From the NCBI GenBank assembly GCA_947503555.1, contig CANNEE010000004.1, positions 62,001 through 126,000 on the forward strand: a DNA stretch of 64,000 bases, read 5' to 3'. Every line of letters begins with the position of its first letter. Within the stretch, counting starts at the first letter, position 1. Source of the DNA: an uncultured Shewanella sp. Lineage in GTDB: Bacteria > Pseudomonadota > Gammaproteobacteria > Enterobacterales > Shewanellaceae. This document shows, in pieces, positions 35,052-45,666 of the stretch. The notes under the pieces were generated by a model. The model was not told the origin of the DNA. It worked only from the letters and a program-made list of their open reading frames with translations, and searched no databases. The translations under genes and the position numbers were made by a program.

Positions 35052-36998
35052 TTAAGTCACGGCGAGGCTATCTTCTATTTCTCTGACATTTACCTCTATC
35101 TCACTTGCAATAAATGCGCTTTGTTCACCTGCTTGTTTGCTATGTACTAGTAGTTGATCCATTGCACTGGCGAGACAGTCGAGTTGTTCTGCTTGTCTTA
35201 GGGCGCTGGTGGCCCCTTCATCGGCTTCTGTTGCCATACTTTGAGAGGCTTGCTGAACTTGATTGGTCAAATTCAACAGGCTGTCGGCTTGAGCTTGCTG
35301 AGCTTGTGTCGCTTCGTTGATGGATTGCATATTGTTGCCCAAGTCGCTGTTTGCCTCAGTTAATTGCGTGAGGATTTGGGTGATCTCATGTAACGAAGAC
35401 TGAGTTCTTAGGGAGAGATTTCTCACTTCATCGGCAACCACTGCAAATCCTCGTCCTGCCTCGCCCGCTCTTGCAGCTTCAATCGCAGCATTGAGTGCTA
35501 GCAGATTTGTTTGCTCAGCAATATTACCAATAACATCAAGTATATTGCTTACTTGTGAGACTGAACTATTGAGTGAGTTTAATGATTGATTACATTCAGA
35601 AACCTTAGTTTGAGTCTGTGCTGTGGCCGAGAGTAAGCCGCTAACCTGCTCTTGGCTAGCATGCATATGTGTCATGGTGGCGTCTGAGCTAGTTTTTATC
35701 TGATGAGAAAGCTCGCTCACTCCTTGGGTTAGATTTCTTAAGGTGTTGGTTTGGCTTTGAGTTTCCTCAACCACGCTCTGGGTTGTTTTAGTGCTGGCGG
35801 CCAAGTAATGAATACGTTCTACAAGATCGGCAAGAGATTGAGATATATCAAATATCTGCTTCTTCTGTTTTTCATCTTCATTCTCAAATTTATCGAGTAG
35901 ATTATTAAAATGATTAGCAATTTGTCCTGTTTCACAGCGTCGTTCTATAGTGAGCCTCTCTCTGGTATTGGATTGTGTCAGCGAGGCGAAGGCGGCATTG
36001 AGTTGTTTTAATGGGGTGACAACCCTACGCTGCTGTAACACTAAATAAATGATGGAGAATAGCGCGAGTAGAATGACTAAGGAGAAAATGAACCAACGTC
36101 TATCAGACTTGAGTAATAAGTTTTGCTCCTCTTGCCATTTCACCATGGCTAATAACTGGCTCTCTATTGCCGCTACATCTTGAATGAGTGATTGTTTTAC
36201 CTTGAGATTGGTGTTTATGTTCGCGCTTGTATTGGTGATCTCTTTGCTATATCGATTGGCTAGGCTTTCCAGCTCTGCTTTATTATCCTCACCTATTTCG
36301 AGTGCTTCTTCATCATCACCCAGTGCAAATTCGTCGACTTCTTGTGCTTGATAAAGGCCTATCAAAGGCAGAGCGACTAGCTGTTCACGCCATCTTTGTA
36401 GATCTGCTAAATGGGTATCTAAAAGCGGTTTTACCTTGGTTTCTTGATTGATAAGGTAATCATGGGTGAGCTGTGACAGTCGATAAATCAGACTAGGCAG
36501 TTGGTTTGTTAGAGCTTGATACTGAGCAGAGAGCGCTGGGTTGGTCTGATAACCTTGGCTCGCATAACGGCTAAGTGCTTTGTTGTAGTCAAGCATCTCT
36601 TGCTCTGAGTGGCTCAGTAGCTGCCTTGGGTTGGCAGCAAGCTTGCCCGCTGAACGATACTTTTTATCTAATTGTGATAGAAACTCATTTAAGCTGATTT
36701 GTAGTGCGAGCGCCTGTTCGCTTTTAAACTCATTGGTTTTATTCGCGATCGTCTCTAGTTGGCTTTGTGCTAGCGCTAACTGACTCGAGTCACCGCTAGT
36801 CAAATAAAGGTCCAGATTACGTCTTACCTGAATCAGAAAGTCTTGTTGAATATTTTGTAGTGAGTCAGAGTGCATTTGTAGTTTGTTGTCTAGGTTATCG
36901 CTCCACACTATGACGCCAGCAAGCGTGATGGCAAAAGCGAGTAATAACCCAGATGCGCCGAGGGAGAGTGTTGATATTTTCATGGACTGCGAACTCAC
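35052..36998 (-). CDS. methyl-accepting chemotaxis protein
   Basis: 648 residues: N-terminal membrane helix (about 10-30), a large helical periplasmic sensor (about 35-295), second membrane helix ([18 protein letters not shown]), a HAMP domain, and the signalling domain with the hairpin tip [24 protein letters not shown]. Signals to CheA. The start is GTG (MSSQS) or the ATG five codons inside (MKISTLS, 36983). The ligand is unknown; no CheR/CheW-binding pentapeptide is seen at the end (DSLAVT). Confidence 0.92.
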   Translation of the reverse strand: MSSQSMKISTLSLGASGLLLAFAITLAGVIVWSDNLDNKLQMHSDSLQNIQQDFLIQVRRNLDLYLTSGDSSQLALAQSQLETIANKTNEFKSEQALALQISLNEFLSQLDKKYRSAGKLAANPRQLLSHSEQEMLDYNKALSRYASQGYQTNPALSAQYQALTNQLPSLIYRLSQLTHDYLINQETKVKPLLDTHLADLQRWREQLVALPLIGLYQAQEVDEFALGDDEEALEIGEDNKAELESLANRYSKEITNTSANINTNLKVKQSLIQDVAAIESQLLAMVKWQEEQNLLLKSDRRWFIFSLVILLALFSIIYLVLQQRRVVTPLKQLNAAFASLTQSNTRERLTIERRCETGQIANHFNNLLDKFENEDEKQKKQIFDISQSLADLVERIHYLAASTKTTQSVVEETQSQTNTLRNLTQGVSELSHQIKTSSDATMTHMHASQEQVSGLLSATAQTQTKVSECNQSLNSLNSSVSQVSNILDVIGNIAEQTNLLALNAAIEAARAGEAGRGFAVVADEVRNLSLRTQSSLHEITQILTQLTEANSDLGNNMQSINEATQAQQAQADSLLNLTNQVQQASQSMATEADEGATSALRQAEQLDCLASAMDQLLVHSKQAGEQSAFIASEIEVNVREIEDSLAVT

Positions 36999-37089
36999 AT
37001 TAACTCTAGACGGCGCTAGGATATGAAGCTTCGATGACAGTGAGATGACATCCGTAAAGGGAAAATAAAATTGTTTGTCTTCTGTGCAT

Positions 37090-37115
37090 CACCTCTCACA
37101 CAAATGTGAGAGGTG
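37090..37115 (-). terminator. terminator after the thioesterase gene
   Basis: CACCTCTCACA and TGTGAGAGGTG form a perfect 11-bp stem around CAAA, between the thioesterase stop (37152) and the chemotaxis receptor start. There is no long U-run. Confidence 0.6.
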
Positions 37116-37151
37116 TACAAAGAGTTAAAGCGTTAAGCTGAGAGCTGAGCT

Positions 37152-37586
37152 TCAGGGGGTTGTGGCTTGGTGAGTATCTAGAATGTCTAGCAATTCTCTA
37201 GAGACTTCTGCCTTTTGGCCAGTTTTGAAGTTAAACATCACTACATTAGAACTGCCTGTGGTCACTATTTTTTGCTGAGCATGGCTAAAAGCTTGGTAGT
37301 GCATGATGAATCTGTCTTTTTCGATATTACTGATCTTAATTCCTATGGATAAAGTATCTGGAAACACCACAGGCTTAATATATTTTGCTTGGTTTTCACT
37401 GATAACAGGGCCTATGCCTGAGGCTTGGGCTTGCTCCAATAGGCCGAGTTGGGCGAAGAAATCGATGCGTGCGGTTTCAAAATAGCGAAAGTAAGCCACA
37501 TTGTTAACGTGTTGCAGTGCATCCATATCTCCCCATGGCACCTGTATTTGGGTGTGTATAGGGTATTGCTTTAGAAATTTCTCCAT
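37152..37586 (-). CDS. acyl-CoA thioesterase (4HBT, YbgC/FcbC-like)
   Basis: 144 residues from the ATG of MEKFLKQY; a TTG two codons upstream is possible. Hotdog-fold thioesterase with the catalytic D-x-x-x-H-x-NN-x-x-Y/F motif (WGDMDALQHVNNVAYFRYFETARIDFF). Hydrolyses acyl-CoA; the chain length cannot be told. It diverges from the PagL-like gene. Confidence 0.85.
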   Translation of the reverse strand: MEKFLKQYPIHTQIQVPWGDMDALQHVNNVAYFRYFETARIDFFAQLGLLEQAQASGIGPVISENQAKYIKPVVFPDTLSIGIKISNIEKDRFIMHYQAFSHAQQKIVTTGSSNVVMFNFKTGQKAEVSRELLDILDTHQATTP

Positions 37587-37700
37587 TTTCAAACACTCGT
37601 TTACATTCGGTGCTCCAGCTTAGCAGTCTTGATTTGAATTGAGCAAGTTTTATTCAACTTTTGACTATACTCCGAGAATAAGAAATTGGCGGAAAAGATT

Positions 37701-38225
37701 ATGTGGCGAGTCTTGTTATTGGTTTTCATGTTGGGATTGAGTCATGGTGTGTCCGCTGGGGCGATACAGTTGGCGGTGGGCCAGTCATCCCCGAAATGGG
37801 AAGGTTATAAGGATAATAGGGCATATCGCTTCGCCTATGTTACACCGCTAGAGTGGGGGCGAGCGTGGTTGGACGATTATGATATTCGACTACATATGGA
37901 ATTGGCCTACCTCAATTGGCAAGATGCACTGCTAAGTGACAAGCATGGTATATCAATAACTCCTATGCTCCGTTATCAGTGGAATGGGTTTGGGCTACAC
38001 TGGTTTGTTGAAGGTGGGGTTGGGGCTACTTATGTTAATGGTGAAATCTGGACTGATAGACATCTAGGTTCTCGGTGGATGTTTGAAGATAAGATTGCCT
38101 TGGGATTGGCGATAGACAAGCACAATGAAATAGCGCTATCTGCCGTGCATTATTCAAATGCCGACTTAGCCGATATTAATGATGGTGCCGATGTATTTAG
38201 TATCAGTTACAGCTACATTTGGTAA
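37701..38225 (+). CDS. PagL-like lipid A 3-O-deacylase family protein
   Basis: About 174 residues from the ATG of MWRVLLL; the in-frame TTG five codons upstream is weaker. A signal peptide is followed by an eight-strand beta-barrel outer-membrane protein. The catalytic His and Ser of PagL are present in SAVHYSNADL (H150, S152); the Glu of the triad appears as Asp (DINDGADV, D164). Removes the 3-O-acyl chain from lipid A in known relatives. It ends SYSYIW, with the usual terminal aromatic. Confidence 0.75.
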   Translation: MWRVLLLVFMLGLSHGVSAGAIQLAVGQSSPKWEGYKDNRAYRFAYVTPLEWGRAWLDDYDIRLHMELAYLNWQDALLSDKHGISITPMLRYQWNGFGLHWFVEGGVGATYVNGEIWTDRHLGSRWMFEDKIALGLAIDKHNEIALSAVHYSNADLADINDGADVFSISYSYIW

Positions 38226-38226
38226 T

Positions 38227-38254
38227 AAAAAAGAAGGCTTAAGCCTTCTTTTTT
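38227..38254. terminator. bidirectional terminator, pagL-like / mtnC
   Basis: A 28-bp perfect palindrome, AAAAAAGAAGGCTT with its complement. It serves convergent genes on both sides. Confidence 0.9.
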
Positions 38255-38277
38255 ATTGGGAACTCGAAAGTTGAAAC

Positions 38278-38958
38278 CTAGTCAATGATAAGCTCATCGA
38301 AGCTGCTGACCTGTTTGAAATCACCTGTGCGTTGATTTTCGTCACGTACCATTTGGCAAGTCATCATGCCTGCGGCTTCAGCTGCCTTTAGCTCTTCAAC
38401 TACGTCTGAAACAAATAGAATCTGTCTTGGCGTTAGGCTCACAGTGTTGAGAATATTGCTATAGGCCTGTTTATCTAATTTGTTACCGGTTCGGGTATCA
38501 AAATGGCCGTTAAACAGGTCGGTTAAGTCGCCGCCATCGCTATGACCAAAAAGCAGTTTTTGTGCATCTACTGAGCCAGAAGAGAAGCTGTAGATACGCA
38601 GATTTTGCCCATGGAAGCGTTTGATCGCTTCAATAAAGTCAGGGTAAATATGACCTTTAAATTCGCCATTGGCATAGCCTTGCTTCCAAATAAGACCCTG
38701 CAGGGTTTTCAGTGGTGTGGCTTTACGATCTTCAGCTACCCATTGCTGTAGAATTTCGGTGACTCTTTCTAGACTTGCATCTGGCTCTAGCGCGATATCT
38801 CGTACATCACTGATGCAGTTGTCGACTAAGATATTGTCTTGGTTTTGCTGCAAGAATTCAGGCAGTACCTTTGCCGAATAGGGAAAAAGTACGTCTTGAA
38901 TAAAGTTAAGATCCGTTGTGGTGCCGGCTGTGTCTACGACTATGGCTCTGATACCCAT
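38278..38958 (-). CDS. mtnC: acireductone synthase (enolase-phosphatase E1)
   Basis: Methionine-salvage enzyme that enolises and dephosphorylates the 2,3-diketo-5-methylthiopentyl phosphate. 226 residues from the ATG of [12 protein letters not shown] (GGAG about 12 nt upstream); a TTG start 11 codons upstream is possible. HAD fold with [16 protein letters not shown] (motif II), K in [10 protein letters not shown], and [16 protein letters not shown] (motif IV). The second residue after the nucleophile is Ala where the better-known DxE form has Glu. No other salvage genes are in the window. Confidence 0.88.
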   Translation of the reverse strand: MGIRAIVVDTAGTTTDLNFIQDVLFPYSAKVLPEFLQQNQDNILVDNCISDVRDIALEPDASLERVTEILQQWVAEDRKATPLKTLQGLIWKQGYANGEFKGHIYPDFIEAIKRFHGQNLRIYSFSSGSVDAQKLLFGHSDGGDLTDLFNGHFDTRTGNKLDKQAYSNILNTVSLTPRQILFVSDVVEELKAAEAAGMMTCQMVRDENQRTGDFKQVSSFDELIID

Positions 38959-39078
38959 AATTTGCGGATTCTCCAATGTACTGGACAGCAAGCGAGTTAG
39001 TCGCTTGCGCCATGATGATTTATTAAGGTGATCCTAAGCTGAATTATGGGTTTTGACTAGTCTTTAGCTGCTGATTTG

Positions 39079-40308
39079 TTAAATATTTGCCACAACGACT
39101 CCGGCTTTGACTACTTCTTTACAAGGATTGAGGCCATAGCTATAGGCAAGTGCTGCTGGTGTATCTATATTCCACAGGCAGAAATCGGCTTGCATATTTG
39201 GTGCTAATATTCCGACTTTTTTCTCTAGGCCTAGGGCTTTTGCGGCATTGGCTGTCATCCCTCTTAGGGCTTCTTCTGGTGTGAGTCGCATTAGGGTGCA
39301 GGCCATGTTGAGCATGAGCAGGCTTGAGCACAGAGGCGATGAACCTGGATTGTAATCACTCGCAACCACCATAGGCACTTGGTATTGCCTTAACAGGTCT
39401 ATCGGTGGCAGTTGGGTTTCTCGCAAAAAGTAAAATGCACCGGGTAGCAGGGTGGCGCAGGTGCCACTTTGACTGAGCGCTTTAACTCCTGCTTCATCTA
39501 GGTATTCGATATGATCGACCGATTTTGCACCTAACTTTGCTGCAAGGGCGCTACCGCCCATGTTCGATAGCTGTTCAGCATGGAGCTTTATCATCAGACC
39601 TGCATTTTTGGCTGCTTGTAGTACTTTTTCGGTTTGGCTTAGGTCAAAGGCGATATTTTCACAAAATACATCCACGGCATCGGCTAAGTTTTCTTCAATG
39701 ACAGCGGGAAGCATCTCATCGACAATTAGGCTGACATAGTCATCCTGTTCGTCTTTATATTCAGGTGGAAATGCGTGGGCACCAAGAAAAGTGGTTTGTA
39801 CGGAGACGTGGTGGTGTTTATCTAGTTCTCGTGCCACTCGCAGTAACTTAAGCTCGGTTTCAGTGTCCAGCCCATAGCCAGATTTGATCTCAACGGTTGT
39901 CACTCCTTCTCGAGCAAGGGCATTGAGTCTATCTTTTGCGAGCTCAAATAACTCTGCTTCACTGGCTTCTCGACATGCTTTGACCGTAGAGATAATGCCG
40001 CCGCCAGCTTTGGCTATCTCTTCATAGCTAGCGCCCTTTAATCTTAATTCAAACTCATTGGCGCGGCTGCCAGCAAACACAAGATGGGTATGGGCATCGA
40101 TAAGGCCTGGAGTAATCCAGCCGCCCTTACCTCGATAAACCGGAGTGGAGAGTACGTCGAATTCAGGGAGATCTGCTTGCTTACCTATCCAAGCAATCTT
40201 ACCGTCTTTGACCGCGATAGCCCCTTGGGTGATAGCGCCATAATCCCCTGAAATACTTGGATCCATAGTGGCAATATTGACATCTATCCAAACCTGATCC
40301 CATGACAT
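39079..40308 (-). CDS. hutI: imidazolonepropionase
   Basis: Third step of histidine degradation: imidazolonepropionate to N-formimino-glutamate. 409 residues of the amidohydrolase fold; zinc-binding DAHTHLVF, the conserved [14 protein letters not shown], and the C-terminal SDYNPGSSP. It diverges from hutC; a HutC operator lies between, so both arms respond to urocanate. hutG is not in the window. Confidence 0.96.
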   Translation of the reverse strand: MSWDQVWIDVNIATMDPSISGDYGAITQGAIAVKDGKIAWIGKQADLPEFDVLSTPVYRGKGGWITPGLIDAHTHLVFAGSRANEFELRLKGASYEEIAKAGGGIISTVKACREASEAELFELAKDRLNALAREGVTTVEIKSGYGLDTETELKLLRVARELDKHHHVSVQTTFLGAHAFPPEYKDEQDDYVSLIVDEMLPAVIEENLADAVDVFCENIAFDLSQTEKVLQAAKNAGLMIKLHAEQLSNMGGSALAAKLGAKSVDHIEYLDEAGVKALSQSGTCATLLPGAFYFLRETQLPPIDLLRQYQVPMVVASDYNPGSSPLCSSLLMLNMACTLMRLTPEEALRGMTANAAKALGLEKKVGILAPNMQADFCLWNIDTPAALAYSYGLNPCKEVVKAGVVVANI

Positions 40309-40352
40309 ACTCGATACTCCGTTGTTACATCTTATTAAACTTATTTTGCAAA

Positions 40353-40384
40353 CTAGCTTGTATTTACTTGTATATACAAGCTAG
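40353..40384. promoter_or_regulatory. HutC operator
   Basis: CTTGTATATACAAG (40367-40380) is a perfect 14-bp palindrome matching the TGTA-N2-TACA core of known HutC sites. It is nested in a larger inverted repeat with arms CTAGCTTGTAT (40353-40363) and ATACAAGCTAG (40374-40384). It sits between divergent hutI and hutC. Confidence 0.85.
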
Positions 40385-40431
40385 GATTATAGCCGTGTTT
40401 TTAATCAAATCACAATAGAGTAGGTTAGCCA

Positions 40432-41130
40432 GTGACGCCCAAATTTGCCCAAATTAAGCAATATATTCGTAATCAAATAGAGACAGGAGCTTGGCAGCCC
40501 CACTCGCGTTTGCCTTCTGAAAATCAGCTGGCGGCCGAATTTAGTTGCAGCAGAATGACGGCAAGAAGAGCTTTAACCGAACTGACTGATGCCGGCGTAT
40601 TAGCTCGCACTCAAGGGCTAGGTACCTTTGTGGCTGAATTAAAGTCTCAATCTTCTATGATGGCGATTCGTAATATTGCCGATGAGATTGCGATGCGTGG
40701 ACATGAACATAGAGTTGAGCAGTTAGTGTTGCAGGAAATCACCGCCGACGCCCCAACCGCTATTGCGCTTGGATTAGAGCAAGAAAGCCGAGTGTTTCAC
40801 TCTGTGCTAGTGCATTTTGAGCAGGATGTACCGCTGCAAATCGAGGAGCGTTTCGTTAATCCCGCATTAGTGCCTGATTATTTGAATCAAGACTTTCAAA
40901 TTCGTACGCCCCATGAATATCTGTCTCAGGCAGCGCCGCTCACCCAAGCTCAGCACACCATTGAAGCTATAGTGGCAACTCCCGAGGTGCAGCATCATCT
41001 TCAGCTTGGTAGTGCAGAACCCTGCTTACAAATTTCACGCCGCACCTGGTCAAGCCAAGGTGTGGTGAGTTTTGCCAGATTGACCCACCCAGGTAGTCGA
41101 TTCCGTCTGGGAGGACACCTGACATTTTAA
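40432..41130 (+). CDS. hutC: histidine utilization repressor, GntR family
   Basis: 232 residues from GTG. GntR-type winged HTH at the N-terminus (SRLPSENQLAAEFSCSRMTARRALTELTDAGVL) and a UTRA effector domain (about 90-230), which binds urocanate in the family. It represses hut genes until urocanate appears. hutU starts 90 nt downstream on the same strand, so it is probably transcribed with hutU and hutH and autoregulated through the palindrome upstream. Confidence 0.93.
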   Translation: MTPKFAQIKQYIRNQIETGAWQPHSRLPSENQLAAEFSCSRMTARRALTELTDAGVLARTQGLGTFVAELKSQSSMMAIRNIADEIAMRGHEHRVEQLVLQEITADAPTAIALGLEQESRVFHSVLVHFEQDVPLQIEERFVNPALVPDYLNQDFQIRTPHEYLSQAAPLTQAQHTIEAIVATPEVQHHLQLGSAEPCLQISRRTWSSQGVVSFARLTHPGSRFRLGGHLTF

Positions 41131-41219
41131 ATTGGTGATATGCGGGCCTAAATGGTCAGCATTCATAACAAAACAAATTAGAGAGCCGCAAAGGCCAATT
41201 AATCAATGAGGTAATATTT

Positions 41220-42890
41220 ATGGATAAGAGACACGATCCTAGTCGCCGTATCATAGCGCCACACGGTAGCGAATTAAGCTGTAAGAGCTGGTTAACCGAA
41301 GCGCCTATGCGTATGTTGATGAATAACCTGCACCCAGATGTTGCCGAGCGTCCAGAAGATCTTGTGGTTTATGGCGGTATCGGCCGTGCAGCAAGAGATT
41401 GGCAATGCTACGACAAAATCATAGAGACATTGCAGCGCCTTGAGGATGATGAAACCCTACTTGTGCAGTCTGGTAAGCCTGTTGGCGTATTTAGAACCCA
41501 TGAAAATGCACCAAGAGTATTGATTGCTAACTCAAACCTAGTGCCTCATTGGGCAAACTGGGAACACTTTAACGAGCTAGATAAGCAAGGTTTGGCCATG
41601 TACGGTCAGATGACAGCGGGTTCTTGGATCTACATTGGTACTCAAGGCATAGTGCAAGGGACCTACGAGACCTTTGCTGCCGTGGCACGTAAGCACTTTG
41701 ATGGTGTAGCCGATGGTAAGTGGATTCTCACCGGTGGCTTAGGTGGCATGGGCGGTGCTCAGTCGCTTGCTGGTACTATGGCTGGTTTCTCTGTGTTGGT
41801 TTGTGAGGTGGATGAGACCCGTATCGATTTCCGTCTGCGTACCCGTTATGTGGATAAGAAGGCCAAGAGTCTAGATGAAGCACTGCAAATGATGGAAGAG
41901 GCTAAGGCGAGCGGTAAACCTGTTTCTATCGGCTTGCTTGCAAATGCTGCGGATATTTTTGCCGAGTTGGTTGAACGTGGTATCACTCCGGATGTGGTGA
42001 CAGATCAAACCTCAGCCCATGATCCCCTCAATGGATACTTACCTCAAGGCTGGACTCTAGAGCATGCTGCTAGTATGCGTCAGCAAGATGAGGCTGCAGT
42101 GGTGAAAGCGGCGAAAGCTTCTATGGCGGTACAAGTTCAAGCTATGTTGACGCTACAGGAAAGAGGCGCTGCCACCTTAGATTATGGTAACAATATTCGT
42201 CAGATGGCCTTTGAGGAAGGGGTTGAAAACGCCTTTGATTTCCCAGGTTTCGTCCCTGCCTATATTCGTCCACTTTTCTGTGAGGGCATAGGCCCATTCC
42301 GCTGGGCTGCACTTTCTGGCGACCCTGAAGATATCTATAAGACAGATCAGAAGGTGAAAGAGCTGATCCCAGACAACCCTCAGCTACATAACTGGCTGGA
42401 TATGGCCAAAGAGCGTATTGCATTCCAAGGTCTACCTGCTCGTATTTGTTGGGTGGGATTAAAAGATAGAGCTCGCTTGGCACTTGCCTTTAACGAGATG
42501 GTAAAAAATGGTGAGCTAAAAGCACCTGTGGTGATTGGCCGTGATCATCTAGATTCAGGCTCTGTTGCCAGTCCTAACCGTGAGACTGAGTCTATGATGG
42601 ATGGCTCAGATGCGGTATCAGATTGGCCGCTTCTAAATGCGCTACTTAACACTGCTAGCGGCGCGACTTGGGTATCGCTTCACCATGGTGGTGGTGTTGG
42701 CATGGGCTTTAGTCAGCACTCAGGTATCGTTATTGTGTGTGATGGTACCGATGAGGCTGCGACTCGTGTTGGCCGTGTGCTGTGGAATGACCCAGCAACG
42801 GGTGTGATGCGTCACGCCGATGCGGGTTATGATATCGCTAAAAAATGTGCCAAAGAGCAAGGCCTAGACCTGCCTATGCTGGAGGACTAA
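41220..42890 (+). CDS. hutU: urocanate hydratase
   Basis: NAD-dependent hydration of urocanate to imidazolonepropionate. 556 residues, the family length. NAD-binding [10 protein letters not shown], and the signature segment [17 protein letters not shown]. Two nt separate its stop from the hutH ATG. Confidence 0.97.
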   Translation: MDKRHDPSRRIIAPHGSELSCKSWLTEAPMRMLMNNLHPDVAERPEDLVVYGGIGRAARDWQCYDKIIETLQRLEDDETLLVQSGKPVGVFRTHENAPRVLIANSNLVPHWANWEHFNELDKQGLAMYGQMTAGSWIYIGTQGIVQGTYETFAAVARKHFDGVADGKWILTGGLGGMGGAQSLAGTMAGFSVLVCEVDETRIDFRLRTRYVDKKAKSLDEALQMMEEAKASGKPVSIGLLANAADIFAELVERGITPDVVTDQTSAHDPLNGYLPQGWTLEHAASMRQQDEAAVVKAAKASMAVQVQAMLTLQERGAATLDYGNNIRQMAFEEGVENAFDFPGFVPAYIRPLFCEGIGPFRWAALSGDPEDIYKTDQKVKELIPDNPQLHNWLDMAKERIAFQGLPARICWVGLKDRARLALAFNEMVKNGELKAPVVIGRDHLDSGSVASPNRETESMMDGSDAVSDWPLLNALLNTASGATWVSLHHGGGVGMGFSQHSGIVIVCDGTDEAATRVGRVLWNDPATGVMRHADAGYDIAKKCAKEQGLDLPMLED

Positions 42891-42892
42891 TC

Positions 42893-44434
42893 ATGGCTGC
42901 TACTCAAAAAATAGTCCTTAAGCCGGGCAGTTTGACCTTGTCTCAGCTTAGAGAGATTAGCCGTCGTGGTGTTACTCTTGAGTTAGACTCTAGTGCGATT
43001 GCGGATATTGATCGTAGCGCGGCCATGGTGCAGCAGGTGCTAGATGAAGGTCGTACCGTTTATGGCATCAATACCGGGTTTGGTCTGTTGGCCAATACCA
43101 AGATTGCGCCCAATGACCTACAGCTGCTACAACGCTCTATTGTGTTATCTCACGCTGCGGGTACTGGCCAATATATGCAAGATGCCACAGTGCGCTTGAT
43201 GATGGTGTTGAAGATCAACTCTTTGAGCCGTGGTTTTTCAGGTATTCGCCTTGAGGTGATCAACTTTCTTATCAAGCTAGTGAATGCCGGAGTCTATCCT
43301 TGTGTGCCAGAAAAAGGCTCAGTGGGTGCATCGGGTGATTTGGCGCCCCTATCTCATATGTGTTTGCCGCTGCTGGGCGAAGGTGAGATGAGTTATAAAG
43401 GCCAGATTCTATCGGCAAAAGAGGGCTTGAAGATCGCGGGTCTTGAGCCAATGGAGCTAGCGGCGAAAGAAGGCTTAGCACTGCTTAACGGTACTCAAGC
43501 ATCAACGGCATTGGCACTCGAAGGCTTATTTAATGCCGAAGATCTATTTGCTGCCAGCAGTGTGATAGGTGCCATGAGTGTTGAAGCGGCCATGGGCAGC
43601 CGTAGTCCATTTGATCCGCGTATTCATCAAGTGCGTGGTCAGAAAGGCCAGATCGACTCGGCAGCGATTTTCCGTCACCTACTAGGTGATGAGTCTGAAA
43701 TCAGCTTAAGTCATGCCGATTGTGAAAAGGTGCAAGACCCATACTCATTGCGCTGTCAGCCGCAGGTGCTAGGTGCGTGTTTGACGCAAATAAGACACGC
43801 TGCTGAAGTGTTAGAGGTTGAAGCGAATGGTGTGACCGATAATCCGCTGGTGTTTATCGATAATGGCGACATTATCTCTGGCGGTAACTTCCATGCCGAA
43901 CCAGTGGCGATGGCGGCTGATAACCTAGCGATTGCCATTGCTGAGTTAGGCTCGATTGCCGAGCGCCGTATTGCCCTGCTGATTGACTCAAGCTTGTCTA
44001 AGTTGCCTCCTTTCTTGGTGGAAAATGGTGGAGTTAATTCAGGCTTTATGATTGCTCAGGTTACTGCGGCAGCTCTGGCTTCTGAGAACAAGACCTATGC
44101 TCATCCAGCTTCGGTAGATAGCTTACCTACCTCTGCTAACCAGGAAGATCATGTCTCTATGGCAACCTTCGCTGCCAGACGTCTGCGAGATATGTCAGAA
44201 AATACTCGTGGTGTATTAGCAGTTGAGCTGTTAGCCGCAGCCCAAGGACTCGATTTTCGAGCGCCACTAAAGCCAAGTGAGGCGGTGGCTAGCGCCAAGA
44301 CCGAGCTGCGTGAGCGTGTGGCTTACTACGATAAAGACAGATACTTTGGCCCTGATATTGAGCAGGCAACCGAGCTGTTATTAACATCTAGCTTTAATCG
44401 TTATTTGCCAAAGGGCATGTTAGTGAGCTTTTAG
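42893..44434 (+). CDS. hutH: histidine ammonia-lyase
   Basis: First step of histidine degradation: histidine to urocanate and ammonia. 513 residues from the ATG with GGAGG upstream, inside the hutU 3' end. The ASG (146-148, in [11 protein letters not shown]) matures to the MIO cofactor. The overlapping upstream frame to 42845 is not used. It is the last gene of the hutCUH operon. Confidence 0.97.
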   Translation: MAATQKIVLKPGSLTLSQLREISRRGVTLELDSSAIADIDRSAAMVQQVLDEGRTVYGINTGFGLLANTKIAPNDLQLLQRSIVLSHAAGTGQYMQDATVRLMMVLKINSLSRGFSGIRLEVINFLIKLVNAGVYPCVPEKGSVGASGDLAPLSHMCLPLLGEGEMSYKGQILSAKEGLKIAGLEPMELAAKEGLALLNGTQASTALALEGLFNAEDLFAASSVIGAMSVEAAMGSRSPFDPRIHQVRGQKGQIDSAAIFRHLLGDESEISLSHADCEKVQDPYSLRCQPQVLGACLTQIRHAAEVLEVEANGVTDNPLVFIDNGDIISGGNFHAEPVAMAADNLAIAIAELGSIAERRIALLIDSSLSKLPPFLVENGGVNSGFMIAQVTAAALASENKTYAHPASVDSLPTSANQEDHVSMATFAARRLRDMSENTRGVLAVELLAAAQGLDFRAPLKPSEAVASAKTELRERVAYYDKDRYFGPDIEQATELLLTSSFNRYLPKGMLVSF

Positions 44435-44461
44435 TATCGATGATGGATGCTAACAGATTGA

Positions 44462-44486
44462 AAAGAGACCTTCGGGTCTCTTTTTT
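44462..44486 (+). terminator. terminator of the hut operon
   Basis: AAAGAGACC and GGTCTCTTT with a TTCG loop, then TTT; 28 nt past the hutH stop. Confidence 0.92.
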
Positions 44487-44716
44487 GTTATATGGTGATT
44501 CACTATTTTAGCGCTTGATGATGATCAAAAAAAACTCAAATATGTCTGTCGGATCGCATTTTAAGGCCGATAAATTGGAGAAAATGGTACTAATACCGTT
44601 AATTAAGGTATTGATACATAAGTTGTTGCTGAATTTAATTTTAAATCGAGTTCGTAACAGATGAACTATAGTTTTAGTTCATTCCAATTATAAGTGTTAG
44701 TTGAAAGGATATATCG

Positions 44717-45613
44717 ATGAAGCTTACCTATACCCTTACTGCGTTATTACTACTCATAGCTGTTTCTCTATTTAATGTTAGCCATGCTTATGCGGAGCCT
44801 TCTGCTGCCGACTATGGCGTGGTGCTGAACTTGTCTGGTAAGCAGCGAATGCTATCGCAAAAGATGACGAAGGAGGTCACTCTTATTGCGCTTAAGCATG
44901 ATGCCGCTGCTAATCTAGATAACCTGCAAAAAACCTCTGCACTTTTTGATAAAACCCTAAGGGGGTTACGCAATGGTGATGCGTCTTTAGGCTTGCCAGC
45001 GACGGAAAGTAAGCGCGTGCTGCGCCAACTGGATAAAGTCGAGAAAATTTGGCAAGAGTTTTATCCAGCAGTGCAAGAAATTATTCAGGCGAAATCGGTT
45101 TCACCAGAGCAATTATCCCTGATTGCCAGTAAAAACCTTCCCTTGTTAAAACAGATGAATAAAGCCGTTGGCTTATATGAAAAAGAAGCCAAAAAGAGTG
45201 GTTTAAAGGCGGCTCCAGGCCTTGCGGCGACATTGAACCTTTCAGGTAAGCAGAGGATGCTATCTCAAAAGATGAGTAAAGAGTTCTTCTTGATAGCATT
45301 GGGCCATGAGGTTGAACAGAACAAGCTGAACTTGTTGGAAACCTATTCTTTGTTTGATCGCACGTTAAAAGGGCTTAAGGATGGCGATGAAGTCTTGGGC
45401 TTACCTGCAACTGAGCAACAGCACATAAGAGATCAACTCGATGTTGTCGCAGGCCTGTGGGCTAAGTTTATGCCTTTGGTTGTCCATGGTGCCGATTATA
45501 AAACCAAAAATATCACTCCAGATGAGATAGCTAAAGTCGCCTCTTCCAACTTACCTTTACTTAAGCAGATGAATGCTGCAGTAAAACTGTACGAGAAAGA
45601 AGCGGCTAAATAA
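44717..45613 (+). CDS. secreted protein with two PilJ-type sensor domains
   Basis: 298 residues: signal peptide (1-26), then two copies of the type IV pili methyl-accepting chemotaxis transducer N-terminal domain, each starting with LNLSGKQRMLSQKM (about residues 38-51 and 174-187) and ending with the LPLLKQMN segment. No membrane helix follows, so it is a soluble periplasmic protein. The MCP next door has no similar domain, so it could be its periplasmic partner. AAGG lies near the ATG. Confidence 0.8.
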   Translation: MKLTYTLTALLLLIAVSLFNVSHAYAEPSAADYGVVLNLSGKQRMLSQKMTKEVTLIALKHDAAANLDNLQKTSALFDKTLRGLRNGDASLGLPATESKRVLRQLDKVEKIWQEFYPAVQEIIQAKSVSPEQLSLIASKNLPLLKQMNKAVGLYEKEAKKSGLKAAPGLAATLNLSGKQRMLSQKMSKEFFLIALGHEVEQNKLNLLETYSLFDRTLKGLKDGDEVLGLPATEQQHIRDQLDVVAGLWAKFMPLVVHGADYKTKNITPDEIAKVASSNLPLLKQMNAAVKLYEKEAAK

Positions 45614-45666
45614 CCTAAGTTTACCTGTTCACAATGGTGAGCAGGTTTTGTCAGCAGGGATGGGTT

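Noticed and set aside
39140-39331. Second frame within hutI
   Set aside because: It is fully inside a strongly conserved enzyme gene in another frame.
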